Assembly: GCF_023204875.1 (NCBI RefSeq)
Contig: NZ_CP096247.1
Span: 3,271,335 to 3,335,334, forward strand
Direction: 5' to 3'
DNA length: 64,000 nucleotides
From: Prevotella sp. E15-22
GTDB taxonomy: Bacteria > Bacteroidota > Bacteroidia > Bacteroidales > Bacteroidaceae
Under the pieces are notes generated by a model, which saw only the letters and a program-made list of their open reading frames with translations, did no database searches and was not told where the DNA came from. This document shows, piece by piece, positions 27,786 through 37,819 of this stretch; the first letter of the stretch is position 1, and each line of letters opens with the position of its first letter. The translations under genes were made by a program, and so were the position numbers.

Positions 27786-29546
27786 TTACTTCACGTTGAT
27801 GTCAAAGGCATCCCACCACATACGATGGTGCCAGTCGTCCTTACCGCCCATGCGGTCTAGTGCCTCCTGATAGTTCTCACCGTTGTACTTCTTCTCGAGG
27901 ATAGGATAGCACAGACGCACAGGTGTGGTCAGGTTATCATCATCGTAGGTGAAGTCGCTGAGGAACTTATCCAGCTTTGAGCGGTCGGTCAGCACAGGAT
28001 AGTCGGAACGACGCAGGTTAGCCCATCCCTCGGCAGGGTTCATCATATGCAGGATCCAAGCCTGCAGGTTGATAGACTCGCGCGCCTTGTCAGCATTCTT
28101 CAGCGGGTCGCCAGCCATGATGTTGGCGATATAAGCGTCGATGTCGGCCTGCTGCATGATAGCCTCGTCGGTCAGGTAGTGCTTGTTCAGCAACTGCATG
28201 GCCTCCTTGATGCCAGTCTTGAAGTGGTCAACGGCAGTGCCATTCACCTTCCAGTCCTTCGTATAAGCCTCGGCCAGCAGGAAGTTCACCTCAGCCGATG
28301 TCATCAGGATACCTGGACGGTCGGGCTGACAGAAGTCGATAGACAGTGCAGGACGCATCATGCGAGCAGGGAAGTTGTTTTTCTCGTAGCCCACCTCAGG
28401 GAACATCTTTACTAATTTAGCCAGAGTGGGGATGTCGTCAAGGTTGTCTGGACCGTTGATCCAATTGTTCCACCAGGCAGCACCCGGCTTACAGGGAGCC
28501 TCGGCCATATCCTTCTTCTTCAGATAAGCCAGCACCTCGTTGGTCAGGTCCACATTACCCTCCTTGTCAGGCTTAATCTCACTGCGCTTCACGTTATTGT
28601 AGTGACGGCAGATGCTGTACAGGCGAGGGTCGTTATTATCATTCATATAGTCGAACAGCGTAGAGCATACAAACGTTGGTGAGGTAGGATCCTGACCATA
28701 GAGCATCTCGCCCAGTGCATTCACGCGGTAGTCCTGGTCGCGCGAACCGTCATAGAGTGTGAACGGACTGTTCGTATACTTGATGAAAGCATCATCGTCG
28801 GCCGAAGTGATGTAGTTAGCTTCATCGGCTGCCACAGCCTCGAACTCAGCCTTTGCCTTTTCAGGCTCCACATCGCTGATACGCATGGCAAAGCGCAGGC
28901 GCAGCGAGTTGGCATACTTCTTCCATTTGTCAGTATCGCCACCATAGTTCGTCACGTCGCCCGTCACGTTGTCGTTGCCCGTACCCAGCTGGTCGGCACA
29001 AGCCTTCAACTCAGTGAAGAAGAAGTCGTAGATATCCTTCTGCTTGTCGTACTTAGGCGTGGGCGTACCCTCTTCCAAACTCGTGTTGATCGACAGGCAA
29101 GGCACATCACCATAAGTATCGGTGATCACCGACATCAGATACACACGATGGATGCGCAGTACAGCGTTCAGGTTAGGTCTGTCCTCACTGTGGGCAATGG
29201 CATCGCGCAGGTTCTTGATAGCCACCGAGTAGTACTGGTCCCAGATCAGTCGTGTCTGGTCGTCGAAGGCATGCACGCTGCCGCCATAGTTCGACACGTT
29301 CCAGCCACCAGCGAAATGCTGTGTGAAGCCCGTGATATAACTGCGATATGTATCCATCAGTCCAAAGTCACCATAGGTCTGCAGTAGAGAAGTAGTGAGC
29401 TGTGCGTTAGGATCCACGGTCAGGGTCTTCGTATCGTCCTCGTTCAGACCCTCCATATAACTGTCGCTGCAGGCGGTCAGTCCAACGGCAATGCCGCAGC
29501 ACAAAGAACAGGCAGCGATGGTATTCTTGAAAATATTAGTAATCAT
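27786..29546 (-). CDS. SusD/RagB-family nutrient-binding lipoprotein
   Basis: Surface lipoprotein forming the lid of the SusC transporter and capturing the oligosaccharide. The 586 residues begin with a lipoprotein signal whose lipobox is LTAC with Cys at residue 26, followed by SDSYMEGLNEDDT. The TPR-like helical scaffold is visible (LIWDQYYSVAIKNLRDAI; RIHRVYLMSVITDTYGDVP), as is the LLAEAYTKDW segment and the terminal Asn/Trp-rich region. It lies 15 bp downstream of the susC-like gene and 36 bp before the lipoprotein gene, so it is co-transcribed. The sequence resembles the SusD-like_2 subgroup. Confidence 0.93.
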   Translation of the reverse strand: MITNIFKNTIAACSLCCGIAVGLTACSDSYMEGLNEDDTKTLTVDPNAQLTTSLLQTYGDFGLMDTYRSYITGFTQHFAGGWNVSNYGGSVHAFDDQTRLIWDQYYSVAIKNLRDAIAHSEDRPNLNAVLRIHRVYLMSVITDTYGDVPCLSINTSLEEGTPTPKYDKQKDIYDFFFTELKACADQLGTGNDNVTGDVTNYGGDTDKWKKYANSLRLRFAMRISDVEPEKAKAEFEAVAADEANYITSADDDAFIKYTNSPFTLYDGSRDQDYRVNALGEMLYGQDPTSPTFVCSTLFDYMNDNNDPRLYSICRHYNNVKRSEIKPDKEGNVDLTNEVLAYLKKKDMAEAPCKPGAAWWNNWINGPDNLDDIPTLAKLVKMFPEVGYEKNNFPARMMRPALSIDFCQPDRPGILMTSAEVNFLLAEAYTKDWKVNGTAVDHFKTGIKEAMQLLNKHYLTDEAIMQQADIDAYIANIMAGDPLKNADKARESINLQAWILHMMNPAEGWANLRRSDYPVLTDRSKLDKFLSDFTYDDDNLTTPVRLCYPILEKKYNGENYQEALDRMGGKDDWHHRMWWDAFDINVK

Positions 29547-29561
29547 AATCGTTCCTCCTTT

Positions 29562-32500
29562 TTAGAATTTGACATTGACATTGATACCATAGCTGCGGCG
29601 TGAGGGCAGCGAGCCATACTCCAGACCCAGTCCTGAGGTGTTATAGCCAGAGTCGGGGTCAATATTAGGAATGTTCTTCCATACGATGAACGGGTTGCGA
29701 GCCACGAACGACACGTTCAGACTCTTCACCACCTTACCCAGCAGTTTCTCAGGAACGGTATAGCCAAAGGTAATCTCACGACACTTCACATACGAGTTGT
29801 CGTAAACAAACATACCAGGTGCATTGTCGGCAGCACTCTTCCAGTAAGCCTCTGGGTTCACAGGAATGGTGTTCTGCGTATAGGTACCATCACCATTGTC
29901 AATCACACCAGGAACAATATATCCACGGGCATTGCCAGATGCCAGCCATTCAGCCGAGGTCATGCCAGCAGCCTGACGAGCCTCCTCGGAAGCATACCAC
30001 TCCTCGCGGCCAGCCAGTGTGCCCGATGCCTTACCCGTCTGGTAGGCCGAGCGCATAGACATCGAGAAGATGTCGGCACCCACCTTCACGTCGAAGCCAG
30101 CCGAGAGGCGGAAGTTCTTATAAGTAAAGGTAGAATAGAAACCACCGGTCCAGTCCCATGTGGCATTACCCAGCGTACGAATCTGGTCGTCCACCTCGGG
30201 CAGACCCGTCTTGGCGTTGATAATCACGTCGCCGTTAGCGTTGCGCTTAAAGTCCTTACCCATGATCGAGCCGTAGTTCTCGCCCACCTCGGCACCAACG
30301 CTGACGCCGCACCATGTGGCTTTCTCCAGTTCGAAGTAGTCCATGCCGTCAACCAGCGACTTCACCTTGTTCACGTTCTTCGAGAAGTTCACACCAGCAT
30401 CCCATGCAAAGTCCTTGATCTGCAGCACACGACCGTTCACGGCCACCTCGATACCCTTGTTCTGAATCTCGCCGGCGTTAATCAGGCGGTGTGTGTAGCC
30501 AGCAGCTGATGATGAGGCTAGCGCGATAATCTGGTTCTTAGAGATCTGGTCATAATAGGTCACATCCAGTCCTAAGCGACCGTTGAAGAACTTCGTCTCC
30601 ACACCCAGCTCAAACGAGTTGGTCTTCGTGGGCTTCAGGTCGGGGTTGGGCTTTACCTTATTGCTGATAAGACCCATGGCATAGCCCGAATATGAGTACT
30701 TACTGTTGGTATAGCTGGTCACCAGCTGATAGGGGTCGGTATCGCTACCCACCTGTGCCCAAGAGGCACGCACCTTACCATAGTTGATGATCTGCTTGTT
30801 CTTGATGAACTCCGAGAACACCACGCTACCCGATACAGAGGGATATACATAGACGTTATGACTCGTGGGCAGTGTCGACGACTTATCGCCGCGGATGGTG
30901 CCCTCCAGATAGTAAGTGTGCAGATAGCCTACGCTGGCCGATCCGAAGATAGAGTTAATCTGCTTCTTGTACGAGTTCTGCTGAATGCTCTGCTCGCCGT
31001 AGTTCATGATGCTGATCACGTTCTTCATCTGCTGGTTCAGTCCAGTGTTGATGGTGGTCAGGTTGTCCACCTTGAAGATGTTACCACCCAGGGTAGCGTT
31101 TACGTCGAAGTCGCCAAACTGGTTGTTATACATCGCCAGCAACTCGGCATTCAGTGTGCGGTTCTTGAAGATCTGGTCCTGCAACTGACCAGCCGACTTA
31201 CCAGGTGTGGTCTTGGCGATATACTCCTCGAAGGTCATGTTGTTGATATCCGTACCCACCGTACCCTGCAGCTTCAGGTGCTTATCAATGTTCCAGATGG
31301 CCTTGGCCGTCAAGCGGAAGATATCCTTCTCAGAGGTATTACCATTCTTATACAGATCCCAGTAGGGGTTCTTGTTATACTGGTCGTTACCGTTCCAGTT
31401 AGCATAGTCGCCCTCGCTGGTCTCATAGTTCTTCAGCCAGGCCTGGTTATAGGTGCCAGCCAGCGTCATCAGGTTCTTACCCACGTTACTCTGCGAGTCG
31501 CCCAGTGCCGGACGGTTCTTCACGTCCTCACGGGTGTAGTTCATCGAGAAGTCCAGGTCGACAGGACCGGCCGATGTATTTACGCGCAGGTTGAAGTTGT
31601 CACGACTCATATGCGTGTTGGGCAGAATGTCCTTGTTGCGCATGTCGGTCACGCTGAAGCGCATGCCCGTCTTGCCCGAGTTAACCGACAGGATGGCCGT
31701 GTTCTGTGCTGTCACACCTGTACGGAAGAAAGCACTGGTGTTATCCTTGTACATCTGGAACGGACGCTGCACGCCGTCGAAGTACTCCACCATCTGGTTG
31801 TCGGCCTTCGGACCCCAGCTGCTGTTGGTGCCCGAGGTAGCCGTCTTACTGAACTGGCCGCCGTAGCCCATGCCGTAAACCTGCTGGATATCATCCCACA
31901 TGGCGTTCTGCACGTCAACGGTCAGCGAGCCGTTATATTCCAAACTGATCTTATCCTTCTCGGCCTTCTTCGTGGTAATCAGGATCACACCATGTGAGGC
32001 ACGGCTACCATAAAGAGCAGAGGCAGCAGGACCCTTCAACACAGTCATGTTCTCAATATCGTCAGGGTTGATGGCCGAGATACCGTCACCCAGGTCATAA
32101 CCACCTTCCGTGCCGGCACTGCCAAAGTTTGTATTGTCGAGGGGCACACCGTCGATCACGTAGAGCGGCTGGTTGTTGCCCGTCATCTCAGTGTTACCAC
32201 GCAGCATCACGCGTGTTGAGCCAGCATTGCCGCCAGCTGTGTTCTGAACCACCAGACCGGCCACCTTACCAGCCAGCGAGTTCATCACGTTGGTCTCCTT
32301 GGCCTTGGTCAGTTCAGCACCTTTAATCTCGGCCACACCATAGCCCAGCGCCTTACGGTCGCGCTTGATGCCCAAGGCGGTGACCACCACTTCGCTCAAT
32401 TCTGTCTTGTCCTCGGCCATGATAATCTTGATACCAGGCTGAGCCTTCACGGTCTTGTTCACGTAACCAATATAGCTCACCTCCAACATCGCACCACGCT

Positions 32501-32735
32501 TACATCTTAGTTTGAAGCGTCCGTTGTTGTCGGTTGCTACACCTGTTGTCGTACCCACCACCTTTACAGTGGCACCAATCAGCGGACCATCGGCGTCCTC
32601 CACCGTACCAGTAATCTCCTGGTCGTCGGGGGCGGCAGTCATTGAGGTTCGGCTTCCTTCTGTGGCATTAGCCATGGCTGGCGTCCACATCATTCCTGCA
32701 CATAGCAAGCTGAGAAGCAATTTGTTTTTGTTCAT
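29562..32735 (-). CDS. SusC/RagA TonB-linked outer membrane transporter
   Basis: TonB-dependent porin that imports glycan fragments across the outer membrane. The 1057 residues show a signal peptide (MNKNKLLLSLLCAGMMWTPAMA), a carboxypeptidase-D-like regulatory domain (about 39-115; GTVEDADGPLIGATVKVVG), a TonB-box region (LSEVVVTALGIKR), the plug (VLKGPAASALYGSRASHG) and a 22-strand barrel ending with YGINVNVKF. The architecture is that of SusC proteins, with a SusD partner directly downstream. It starts 36 bp after the transporter gene and carries no terminator between, so it belongs to the same operon. Confidence 0.95.
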   Translation of the reverse strand: MNKNKLLLSLLCAGMMWTPAMANATEGSRTSMTAAPDDQEITGTVEDADGPLIGATVKVVGTTTGVATDNNGRFKLRCKRGAMLEVSYIGYVNKTVKAQPGIKIIMAEDKTELSEVVVTALGIKRDRKALGYGVAEIKGAELTKAKETNVMNSLAGKVAGLVVQNTAGGNAGSTRVMLRGNTEMTGNNQPLYVIDGVPLDNTNFGSAGTEGGYDLGDGISAINPDDIENMTVLKGPAASALYGSRASHGVILITTKKAEKDKISLEYNGSLTVDVQNAMWDDIQQVYGMGYGGQFSKTATSGTNSSWGPKADNQMVEYFDGVQRPFQMYKDNTSAFFRTGVTAQNTAILSVNSGKTGMRFSVTDMRNKDILPNTHMSRDNFNLRVNTSAGPVDLDFSMNYTREDVKNRPALGDSQSNVGKNLMTLAGTYNQAWLKNYETSEGDYANWNGNDQYNKNPYWDLYKNGNTSEKDIFRLTAKAIWNIDKHLKLQGTVGTDINNMTFEEYIAKTTPGKSAGQLQDQIFKNRTLNAELLAMYNNQFGDFDVNATLGGNIFKVDNLTTINTGLNQQMKNVISIMNYGEQSIQQNSYKKQINSIFGSASVGYLHTYYLEGTIRGDKSSTLPTSHNVYVYPSVSGSVVFSEFIKNKQIINYGKVRASWAQVGSDTDPYQLVTSYTNSKYSYSGYAMGLISNKVKPNPDLKPTKTNSFELGVETKFFNGRLGLDVTYYDQISKNQIIALASSSAAGYTHRLINAGEIQNKGIEVAVNGRVLQIKDFAWDAGVNFSKNVNKVKSLVDGMDYFELEKATWCGVSVGAEVGENYGSIMGKDFKRNANGDVIINAKTGLPEVDDQIRTLGNATWDWTGGFYSTFTYKNFRLSAGFDVKVGADIFSMSMRSAYQTGKASGTLAGREEWYASEEARQAAGMTSAEWLASGNARGYIVPGVIDNGDGTYTQNTIPVNPEAYWKSAADNAPGMFVYDNSYVKCREITFGYTVPEKLLGKVVKSLNVSFVARNPFIVWKNIPNIDPDSGYNTSGLGLEYGSLPSRRSYGINVNVKF

Positions 32736-32770
32736 GTTAGTTTGTTATTTAAGTTATAATGTTAAGGGTA

Positions 32771-34111
32771 TTATTTCTTAATAGGATAGAGATAGAGCAG
32801 TCCCATCATGATGCCAGCGATGATGGCAGGGAAGACAGAGAACAACGCCCATATCATACTGTTCACACTGTCGGCATCGGTGATGGTGATCACCGTCTGA
32901 CCATCGGCATCCGTGCCCGATATAAAGCCGGCGATGCCCAGTAGGAGTGCCACCAGCGAACCACTGATGGCCGTGCCAAACTTCTGGGCCATGGTGCCCG
33001 ACGAGAAGATCAAGCCCGTCGATGACGTGCCGTTCTTCTCAGTGGCATAGTCGGATACATCTGCATACATCGACCACAGCAGGGGCGAGTAGATGCCAAT
33101 GCCTATAGAGGTGATGATCACGATGGCCACCATCAGCCAGATATAGGCCGCATCCATGGGAATCAGGAAGAAGACCACTGATGTGGCCACACAGATAGCA
33201 GCTGCCCACATGAAAGCCTTGCGCTTAGAGCCCACCCACTTGGTGAACACGGGCGATACGCCACCAAACACCATGCAGGTGAGTTCGCCGAAGGTCATAA
33301 ACACCGTATAGTTGATGATGAGGCCGCTGATGGTCACATCGCCATGCAGACAGTATTCAAACATATAGCCAGCCACAGCATAGCGGAAGCCATTGAAGAA
33401 GTTCATGCAGATGCCGATGAGCGTCAGGATCACCCACGGACGGTTGCGGAACAAGTCGCCGAAGGGTTTCAGCGAGAACTTCTCAGCACGCACAGGCTTC
33501 AGTCGCTCCTTGGTCAGCAGTCCGCAGGCCAGCGTGCCAGCAGCAGCCAACACACCAAAGAAGGCACCCAGCACAGCATACTGATGCTGGTCAGTGCCAC
33601 CCACCAGCTTCTGCAGATAGGGGAAGCTGAGCAGCGTGATAAAGCCCATGGCATAGGCGCCCACCATGCGATAGCTCGAGAACTGGTTCTTCTCGTTGTC
33701 ATCCTCGGTCATCACACCTAGGAGCGAGCCATAGGGCACGTTCACAGCCGTATAGACCACCATCATCAGCAGATAGAGCGTATAGGCCCATACACGCTTG
33801 CCCACAGGTCCGAAGTCGGGTGTATAGAGCAACAGCGCGAAGATGAGTCCAAAGGGGATGGCTCCAAAGATGATCCACGGACGATAGGTGCCCCATCTGC
33901 TCTGCGTACGGTCGGCCAGCGTACCCATCAAGGGGTCGGTCACCACGTCGAACATACGAGCGATGAGCATCAGTGTGGCTGTATCTGCCACGGTGAGTCC
34001 AAACACATTGGTAAAGAACAGCGGAAACGCAATCGACATCACCTTCCAAGTGATACCTCCTGCGGCGGCGTCGCCTAGGGCATAGCCAATCTTTTCTCTT
34101 AACTGTGCCAT
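32771..34111 (-). CDS. GPH-type sugar:cation symporter (MFS superfamily)
   Basis: Inner-membrane importer of the glycoside-pentoside-hexuronide family, probably taking cello-oligosaccharides from periplasm to cytoplasm in symport with a cation. The 446 residues contain twelve hydrophobic helices. The N-terminal pattern KIGYALGDAAAGGITWKVM and DVVTDPLMGTLADRTQSRWG are characteristic of GPH transporters. The gene ends 36 bp before susC and starts 4 bp after the phosphorylase gene, which couples import with phosphorolysis. Confidence 0.9.
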   Translation of the reverse strand: MAQLREKIGYALGDAAAGGITWKVMSIAFPLFFTNVFGLTVADTATLMLIARMFDVVTDPLMGTLADRTQSRWGTYRPWIIFGAIPFGLIFALLLYTPDFGPVGKRVWAYTLYLLMMVVYTAVNVPYGSLLGVMTEDDNEKNQFSSYRMVGAYAMGFITLLSFPYLQKLVGGTDQHQYAVLGAFFGVLAAAGTLACGLLTKERLKPVRAEKFSLKPFGDLFRNRPWVILTLIGICMNFFNGFRYAVAGYMFEYCLHGDVTISGLIINYTVFMTFGELTCMVFGGVSPVFTKWVGSKRKAFMWAAAICVATSVVFFLIPMDAAYIWLMVAIVIITSIGIGIYSPLLWSMYADVSDYATEKNGTSSTGLIFSSGTMAQKFGTAISGSLVALLLGIAGFISGTDADGQTVITITDADSVNSMIWALFSVFPAIIAGIMMGLLYLYPIKK

Positions 34112-34115
34112 AGCC

Positions 34116-36608
34116 TTACATTGTTACTTCTACGACATGCTTACCAGGTGTGGCCGTAATCACACAACCCTCGATGGGTGTGCCATCAATCACAATCCTG
34201 CTCACGCCAGCCTCCTTGCCCTCTGGGTTCTTCACCGTGATGTCGAACTCGGCATCGCGCAGCACACGATGTACGTGATACTCTTTCAGCGAAGAAGGAA
34301 TACAGGGGTCAATCTCGATGCCGTCGTAGGTAGGACGGATACCCAGGATATACTGCGTGATGGTGAGCCAGTTCCAGGCAGCCGTACCAGTGAGCCACGA
34401 GTTCTTACCCTCGCCAGGCTTGGCGGCATCCTTTCCTGCCACCATCTGACAGTAGACATAAGGCTCCACCTTGTGCAACTGCTGGTCCTCAATCCATGCA
34501 GGACAAATCTTGGTATAGTGTTCCCAGGCATCGTTGCCGCGACGGGCCACCGTCTCGCCGATAATCACCCAGGGGTTGTTATGACAGAAGATGCCAGCGT
34601 TCTCCTTATAGCCGGCAGGATAGCTCGAGATCTCGCCCATCTCTACGTGATAGCGGGTGAAGGCCGGATTGTTCAGCACCATACCGTGCTCGCAGTCCAG
34701 GTACTTTTTACAAGAGTCGAGAGCCTTTTCCACCATGCCGTCTTCGAGTCCGATGCCGGCCATGGTGCAAAAGCCCTGACTCTCGATGAAGATTTTACCT
34801 TCTTCGTTTTCCTTACTACCAATCTTATTACCATAGAAATCATAGGCGCGCAGATACCAGTCGCCGTCCCATCCGTGTTTCTTCACGGCCTCGACCATGG
34901 CGTCGATGCACTTTTGGGCGCGCTTGGCCTCCTCGTGCTTTGCTATTTTGTTGCAAAGCTCCACATATTCCTTGCCAGTGAGCACAAACAAACCGGCAAT
35001 CATCAGGCTCTCAGCCTTCGAGCCCTCGCTGTTGTTCTCAGTAGTCTGGAAACTCTCGTTTGGATCCCACGAGAAGCAGTTCAGGTTCAGACAGTCGTTC
35101 CAGTCGGCACGACCGATAAGGGGCAGCATGTGCGGACCCAGGTTCTCCACCACGTGGTTGAACGAGATGCGCAGGTGCTCGAACAGCGTCACCCCTGTGC
35201 CTGGCTCATTGTCGAAGGGCACCATCTCGTCGAGGATAGAGAAGTCGCCTGTCTCCTTGACATAGGCCACTGTTCCGAAGATCAGCCAGCAGGGGTCGTC
35301 GTTGAAACCACCACCGATGTCGTTGTTGCCACGCTTGGTCAGGGGCTGGTATTGGTGATAGCAGCCACCGTCAGGGAACTGCGTCGAGGCGATGTCGATG
35401 ATGCGCTGACGTGCACGACTGGGAATCTGATGGACGAAGCCCACCAGGTCCTGGTTCGAGTCACGGAAGCCCATGCCACGACCCACGCCACTCTCGAAGA
35501 ACGAGGCCGAGCGCGAGAAGCAGAACGTGATCATGCACTGATACTGGTTCCAGATGTTCACCATGCGGTCCAGACGCTCGTCGTTGCTCTTCACTGTGAA
35601 CTTGCTCAGCAGGCCGTCCCACAGCACGCGCAACTCCCTAAAGGCCGCATCCACAGCCTCTACGGTCGAGAATCGCTCGATCACAGCATGCGCCTTCTCC
35701 TTGTTCACCAATGTTACGTCTGAGTCCTGTGAACTGATGAGTGTTCCCTTGCGTTTACGCTCGATATCCTCAGTAGAGTATTTCTTCTCCTGCTCGTTCT
35801 CCACATAGCCCAGCACAAAGATAAAGTCCTTGCTCTCGCCAGGCTGCAGTTCCACCTCCACATAGTGCGAGGCAATAGGACTCCAGCCGTGGGCCACGCT
35901 CATGGCAGGCTTGCCAGCCATCACACACTGCGGATTCGAGAAATCATTATAAAGACCAATGAACGACTCGCGATCCGTGTCGTAACCCTGAGCCTTGGCG
36001 TTGGTCAGCGCATAGTAGGCATAGTGGTTGCGACGCTCCTTGTATTCCGTCTTGTGGTAGATGGTTGCCCCATTCTCAATCTCCACTTCGCCTGTCGACC
36101 AGTTGCGCTGGAAGTTCTCCATATCCGTGGCAGCATTCCACAAGCACCACTCAGCAAACGAAAACAGCTTTAGGCGCTTCACCTCGTTGGTGGTGTTCTT
36201 CAGCGTCAGCTTCTGCACCTCGGCCCAAGTGTTCAGGGGCACAAAGAAGAGCACAGAAGCCTCCACGCCGTTCTTACTGCCCGTGATACGGGTGTAGTTC
36301 ATGCCGTGGCGACACTCATAGCTGTCCAGTGGCGTCTTGCAAGGCTTCCAGCCAGGGTTCCACACACAACTGCCATCGTTGATGTAGAAATAGCGGCCAC
36401 CAGCATCCATGGGCACACCATTATAACGGTAGCGTGTGATACGGCGGAACTTAGCATCCTTATAGAAATCATAGCCACCAGCAGTGTTCGAGATGAGGCC
36501 GAAGAAGTCCTCATTGCCTAAGTAGTTAATCCACGGGAACGGCGTAGCAGGGTCGTTGATCACATACTCGCGGTTCTTGTCGTCGAAATATCCAAAAGTC
36601 TTTTTCAT
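34116..36608 (-). CDS. GH94 phosphorylase, probably cellobiose phosphorylase
   Basis: Cytosolic enzyme that splits cellobiose with phosphate into glucose and glucose-1-phosphate, saving one ATP. The 830 residues have no signal peptide. The N-terminal beta-sandwich opens [20 protein letters not shown], close to known cellobiose phosphorylases, and the (alpha/alpha)6 domain carries [14 protein letters not shown], with the acid Asp near residue 504. Length fits cellobiose phosphorylase and not the longer chitobiose or cyclic-glucan members. Laminaribiose or cellodextrin specificity cannot be excluded. Its linkage with a GPH transporter and two GH5 genes supports cello-oligosaccharides. Confidence 0.88.
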   Translation of the reverse strand: MKKTFGYFDDKNREYVINDPATPFPWINYLGNEDFFGLISNTAGGYDFYKDAKFRRITRYRYNGVPMDAGGRYFYINDGSCVWNPGWKPCKTPLDSYECRHGMNYTRITGSKNGVEASVLFFVPLNTWAEVQKLTLKNTTNEVKRLKLFSFAEWCLWNAATDMENFQRNWSTGEVEIENGATIYHKTEYKERRNHYAYYALTNAKAQGYDTDRESFIGLYNDFSNPQCVMAGKPAMSVAHGWSPIASHYVEVELQPGESKDFIFVLGYVENEQEKKYSTEDIERKRKGTLISSQDSDVTLVNKEKAHAVIERFSTVEAVDAAFRELRVLWDGLLSKFTVKSNDERLDRMVNIWNQYQCMITFCFSRSASFFESGVGRGMGFRDSNQDLVGFVHQIPSRARQRIIDIASTQFPDGGCYHQYQPLTKRGNNDIGGGFNDDPCWLIFGTVAYVKETGDFSILDEMVPFDNEPGTGVTLFEHLRISFNHVVENLGPHMLPLIGRADWNDCLNLNCFSWDPNESFQTTENNSEGSKAESLMIAGLFVLTGKEYVELCNKIAKHEEAKRAQKCIDAMVEAVKKHGWDGDWYLRAYDFYGNKIGSKENEEGKIFIESQGFCTMAGIGLEDGMVEKALDSCKKYLDCEHGMVLNNPAFTRYHVEMGEISSYPAGYKENAGIFCHNNPWVIIGETVARRGNDAWEHYTKICPAWIEDQQLHKVEPYVYCQMVAGKDAAKPGEGKNSWLTGTAAWNWLTITQYILGIRPTYDGIEIDPCIPSSLKEYHVHRVLRDAEFDITVKNPEGKEAGVSRIVIDGTPIEGCVITATPGKHVVEVTM

Positions 36609-36616
36609 TTATTTTA

Positions 36617-36651
36617 ATTTTTCATCTATCATCTTTCACCTATCACTTCTC
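36617..36651 (-). repeat. Five heptads between the GH5 and GH94 genes
   Basis: Plus-strand reading: ATTTTTC, ATCTATC, ATCTTTC, ACCTATC, ACTTCTC. The array covers most of the junction and the stop codon of the upstream GH5 gene. Confidence 0.8.
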
Positions 36652-37776
36652 CATCAGCAGGTCCACCAGACCCTTGTCCTTGAACGTATGCTTCTGCTGA
36701 TCCCAGAAACCAAAGTCGGCATCATAGCACCAGGTGGTCCAGGCAATGTTGTTCTCCTTGAACACCGTCAGCATGTCCTTGGTCCACTTATAGGCCAGTT
36801 CACGGTCAACAGGCTCATACACGCCCCATTCGCCGCAGAACAGTTGCAGGTCGTATTTCTTGGCCACCTCGATGGCATCCTTGAAGTCGGCACGAATCTT
36901 GTCGATGTTCCATTCCTGCGTGAGATAAGGCTTCAGCAACTGCTTCATCGAGTCAGACGCAGCCTCGTAGTCCTCCTCCGACACCAGGATGCCAGGGTAG
37001 TTCACCTTACCCGTATAGCGGCCGATGGGTGTCCACCAGGCGCCATAGTGCGTCAGGATCATGGGGTTATAGTAGTGGAACGACAGAATGATGTTCTTGT
37101 CGCCCTCAGGCACCTTCAGATATTTCATCGTCTCGTAGCCCTGCCACAGGTTACTGCCAATGACCAGCGTACGCTGAGGCTCCAACTCGCGCAGTGCCTT
37201 GTGCACCTTGACAATCAACTGGTTCCATTGCTCATGGTCATCGGCCACAGGCTCGTTCATAAACTCATAGGCCACAGAGTCGTTGCTATAGCCCTTCAGG
37301 GCGTCCGACAGCTGATACCACATGTTAATCAGGTCCTGCTGTGCTTTCTCTGATGTGAACAATGTGTTGGCACTGTTGTTACCCTCGTTCACAGCATTGA
37401 AATAGTGCGAACGGATGATGTGCAGGTCGACGATGGCACGCAGGTGATGCTTGCCACACTGGTCGAGGGCAAAGGTGAGCAGGTCCCATGCCTCAGGCAG
37501 TTTTTCGCCGTTCTCGTCCCAGAACTGCACCTCGTCGATGGGAATGCGCACAAAGTCGAAGCCCAGCGAGTCCAGTCGAGCGAAGTCATCCTCCTGGATG
37601 TGCTTCAGTCGCTGTTCGCCACGCTCCTCGCTCTGCGACAGCCAGTGGCTCAGGTTAGTGCCACGCTGGATGGTAAAGTTGTTCACTTCGTTGTTTTTCT
37701 CACTCTTTGTTGTGCAGGCCGTCAGCGCCAGCATCATCATGGCCGTTGCAGCCACCGTTCTCATCTTTATCTTCAT
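36643..37776 (-). CDS. GH5 glycoside hydrolase lipoprotein (endo-beta-glucanase-like)
   Basis: A 377-residue lipoprotein with lipobox LTAC (Cys 21), probably on the outer membrane. The GH5 clan-A barrel opens FTIQRGTNLSHWLSQ, has RIPIDEVQFW, the acid/base in YEFMNEPVAD (near residue 173) and the nucleophile in LFCGEWGVYEP (near 315). All key residues are present. The subfamily is not certain. An upstream in-frame ATG at 37800 lies in heptad repeats and gives seven extra residues before the signal peptide, so 37776 is preferred. Next to the second GH5 gene and GH94, it likely cuts beta-1,4- or mixed-linkage glucan. Confidence 0.88.
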   Translation of the reverse strand: MKIKMRTVAATAMMMLALTACTTKSEKNNEVNNFTIQRGTNLSHWLSQSEERGEQRLKHIQEDDFARLDSLGFDFVRIPIDEVQFWDENGEKLPEAWDLLTFALDQCGKHHLRAIVDLHIIRSHYFNAVNEGNNSANTLFTSEKAQQDLINMWYQLSDALKGYSNDSVAYEFMNEPVADDHEQWNQLIVKVHKALRELEPQRTLVIGSNLWQGYETMKYLKVPEGDKNIILSFHYYNPMILTHYGAWWTPIGRYTGKVNYPGILVSEEDYEAASDSMKQLLKPYLTQEWNIDKIRADFKDAIEVAKKYDLQLFCGEWGVYEPVDRELAYKWTKDMLTVFKENNIAWTTWCYDADFGFWDQQKHTFKDKGLVDLLMEK

Positions 37777-37777
37777 G

Positions 37778-37819
37778 ATCTTTAATCTATCATTTTTCAT
37801 TTATCATCTTTCATCTTTC
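37778..37819 (-). repeat. Six heptads between the two GH5 genes
   Basis: Plus-strand units ATCTTTA, ATCTATC, ATTTTTC, ATTTATC, ATCTTTC, ATCTTTC fill the whole gap between start and stop codons of neighbouring genes and enter the upstream 3' end. Confidence 0.88.

Noticed and set aside
30858..31997. 379-codon open frame on the plus strand
   Set aside because: Antisense to the susC-like gene, which has clear domains; no start context and no recognisable protein features.
34137..35723. 528-codon open frame on the plus strand
   Set aside because: It lies entirely antisense to the GH94 phosphorylase gene; its sequence is rich in His, Val and Leu with no domain, as is usual for frames opposite GC-rich genes.
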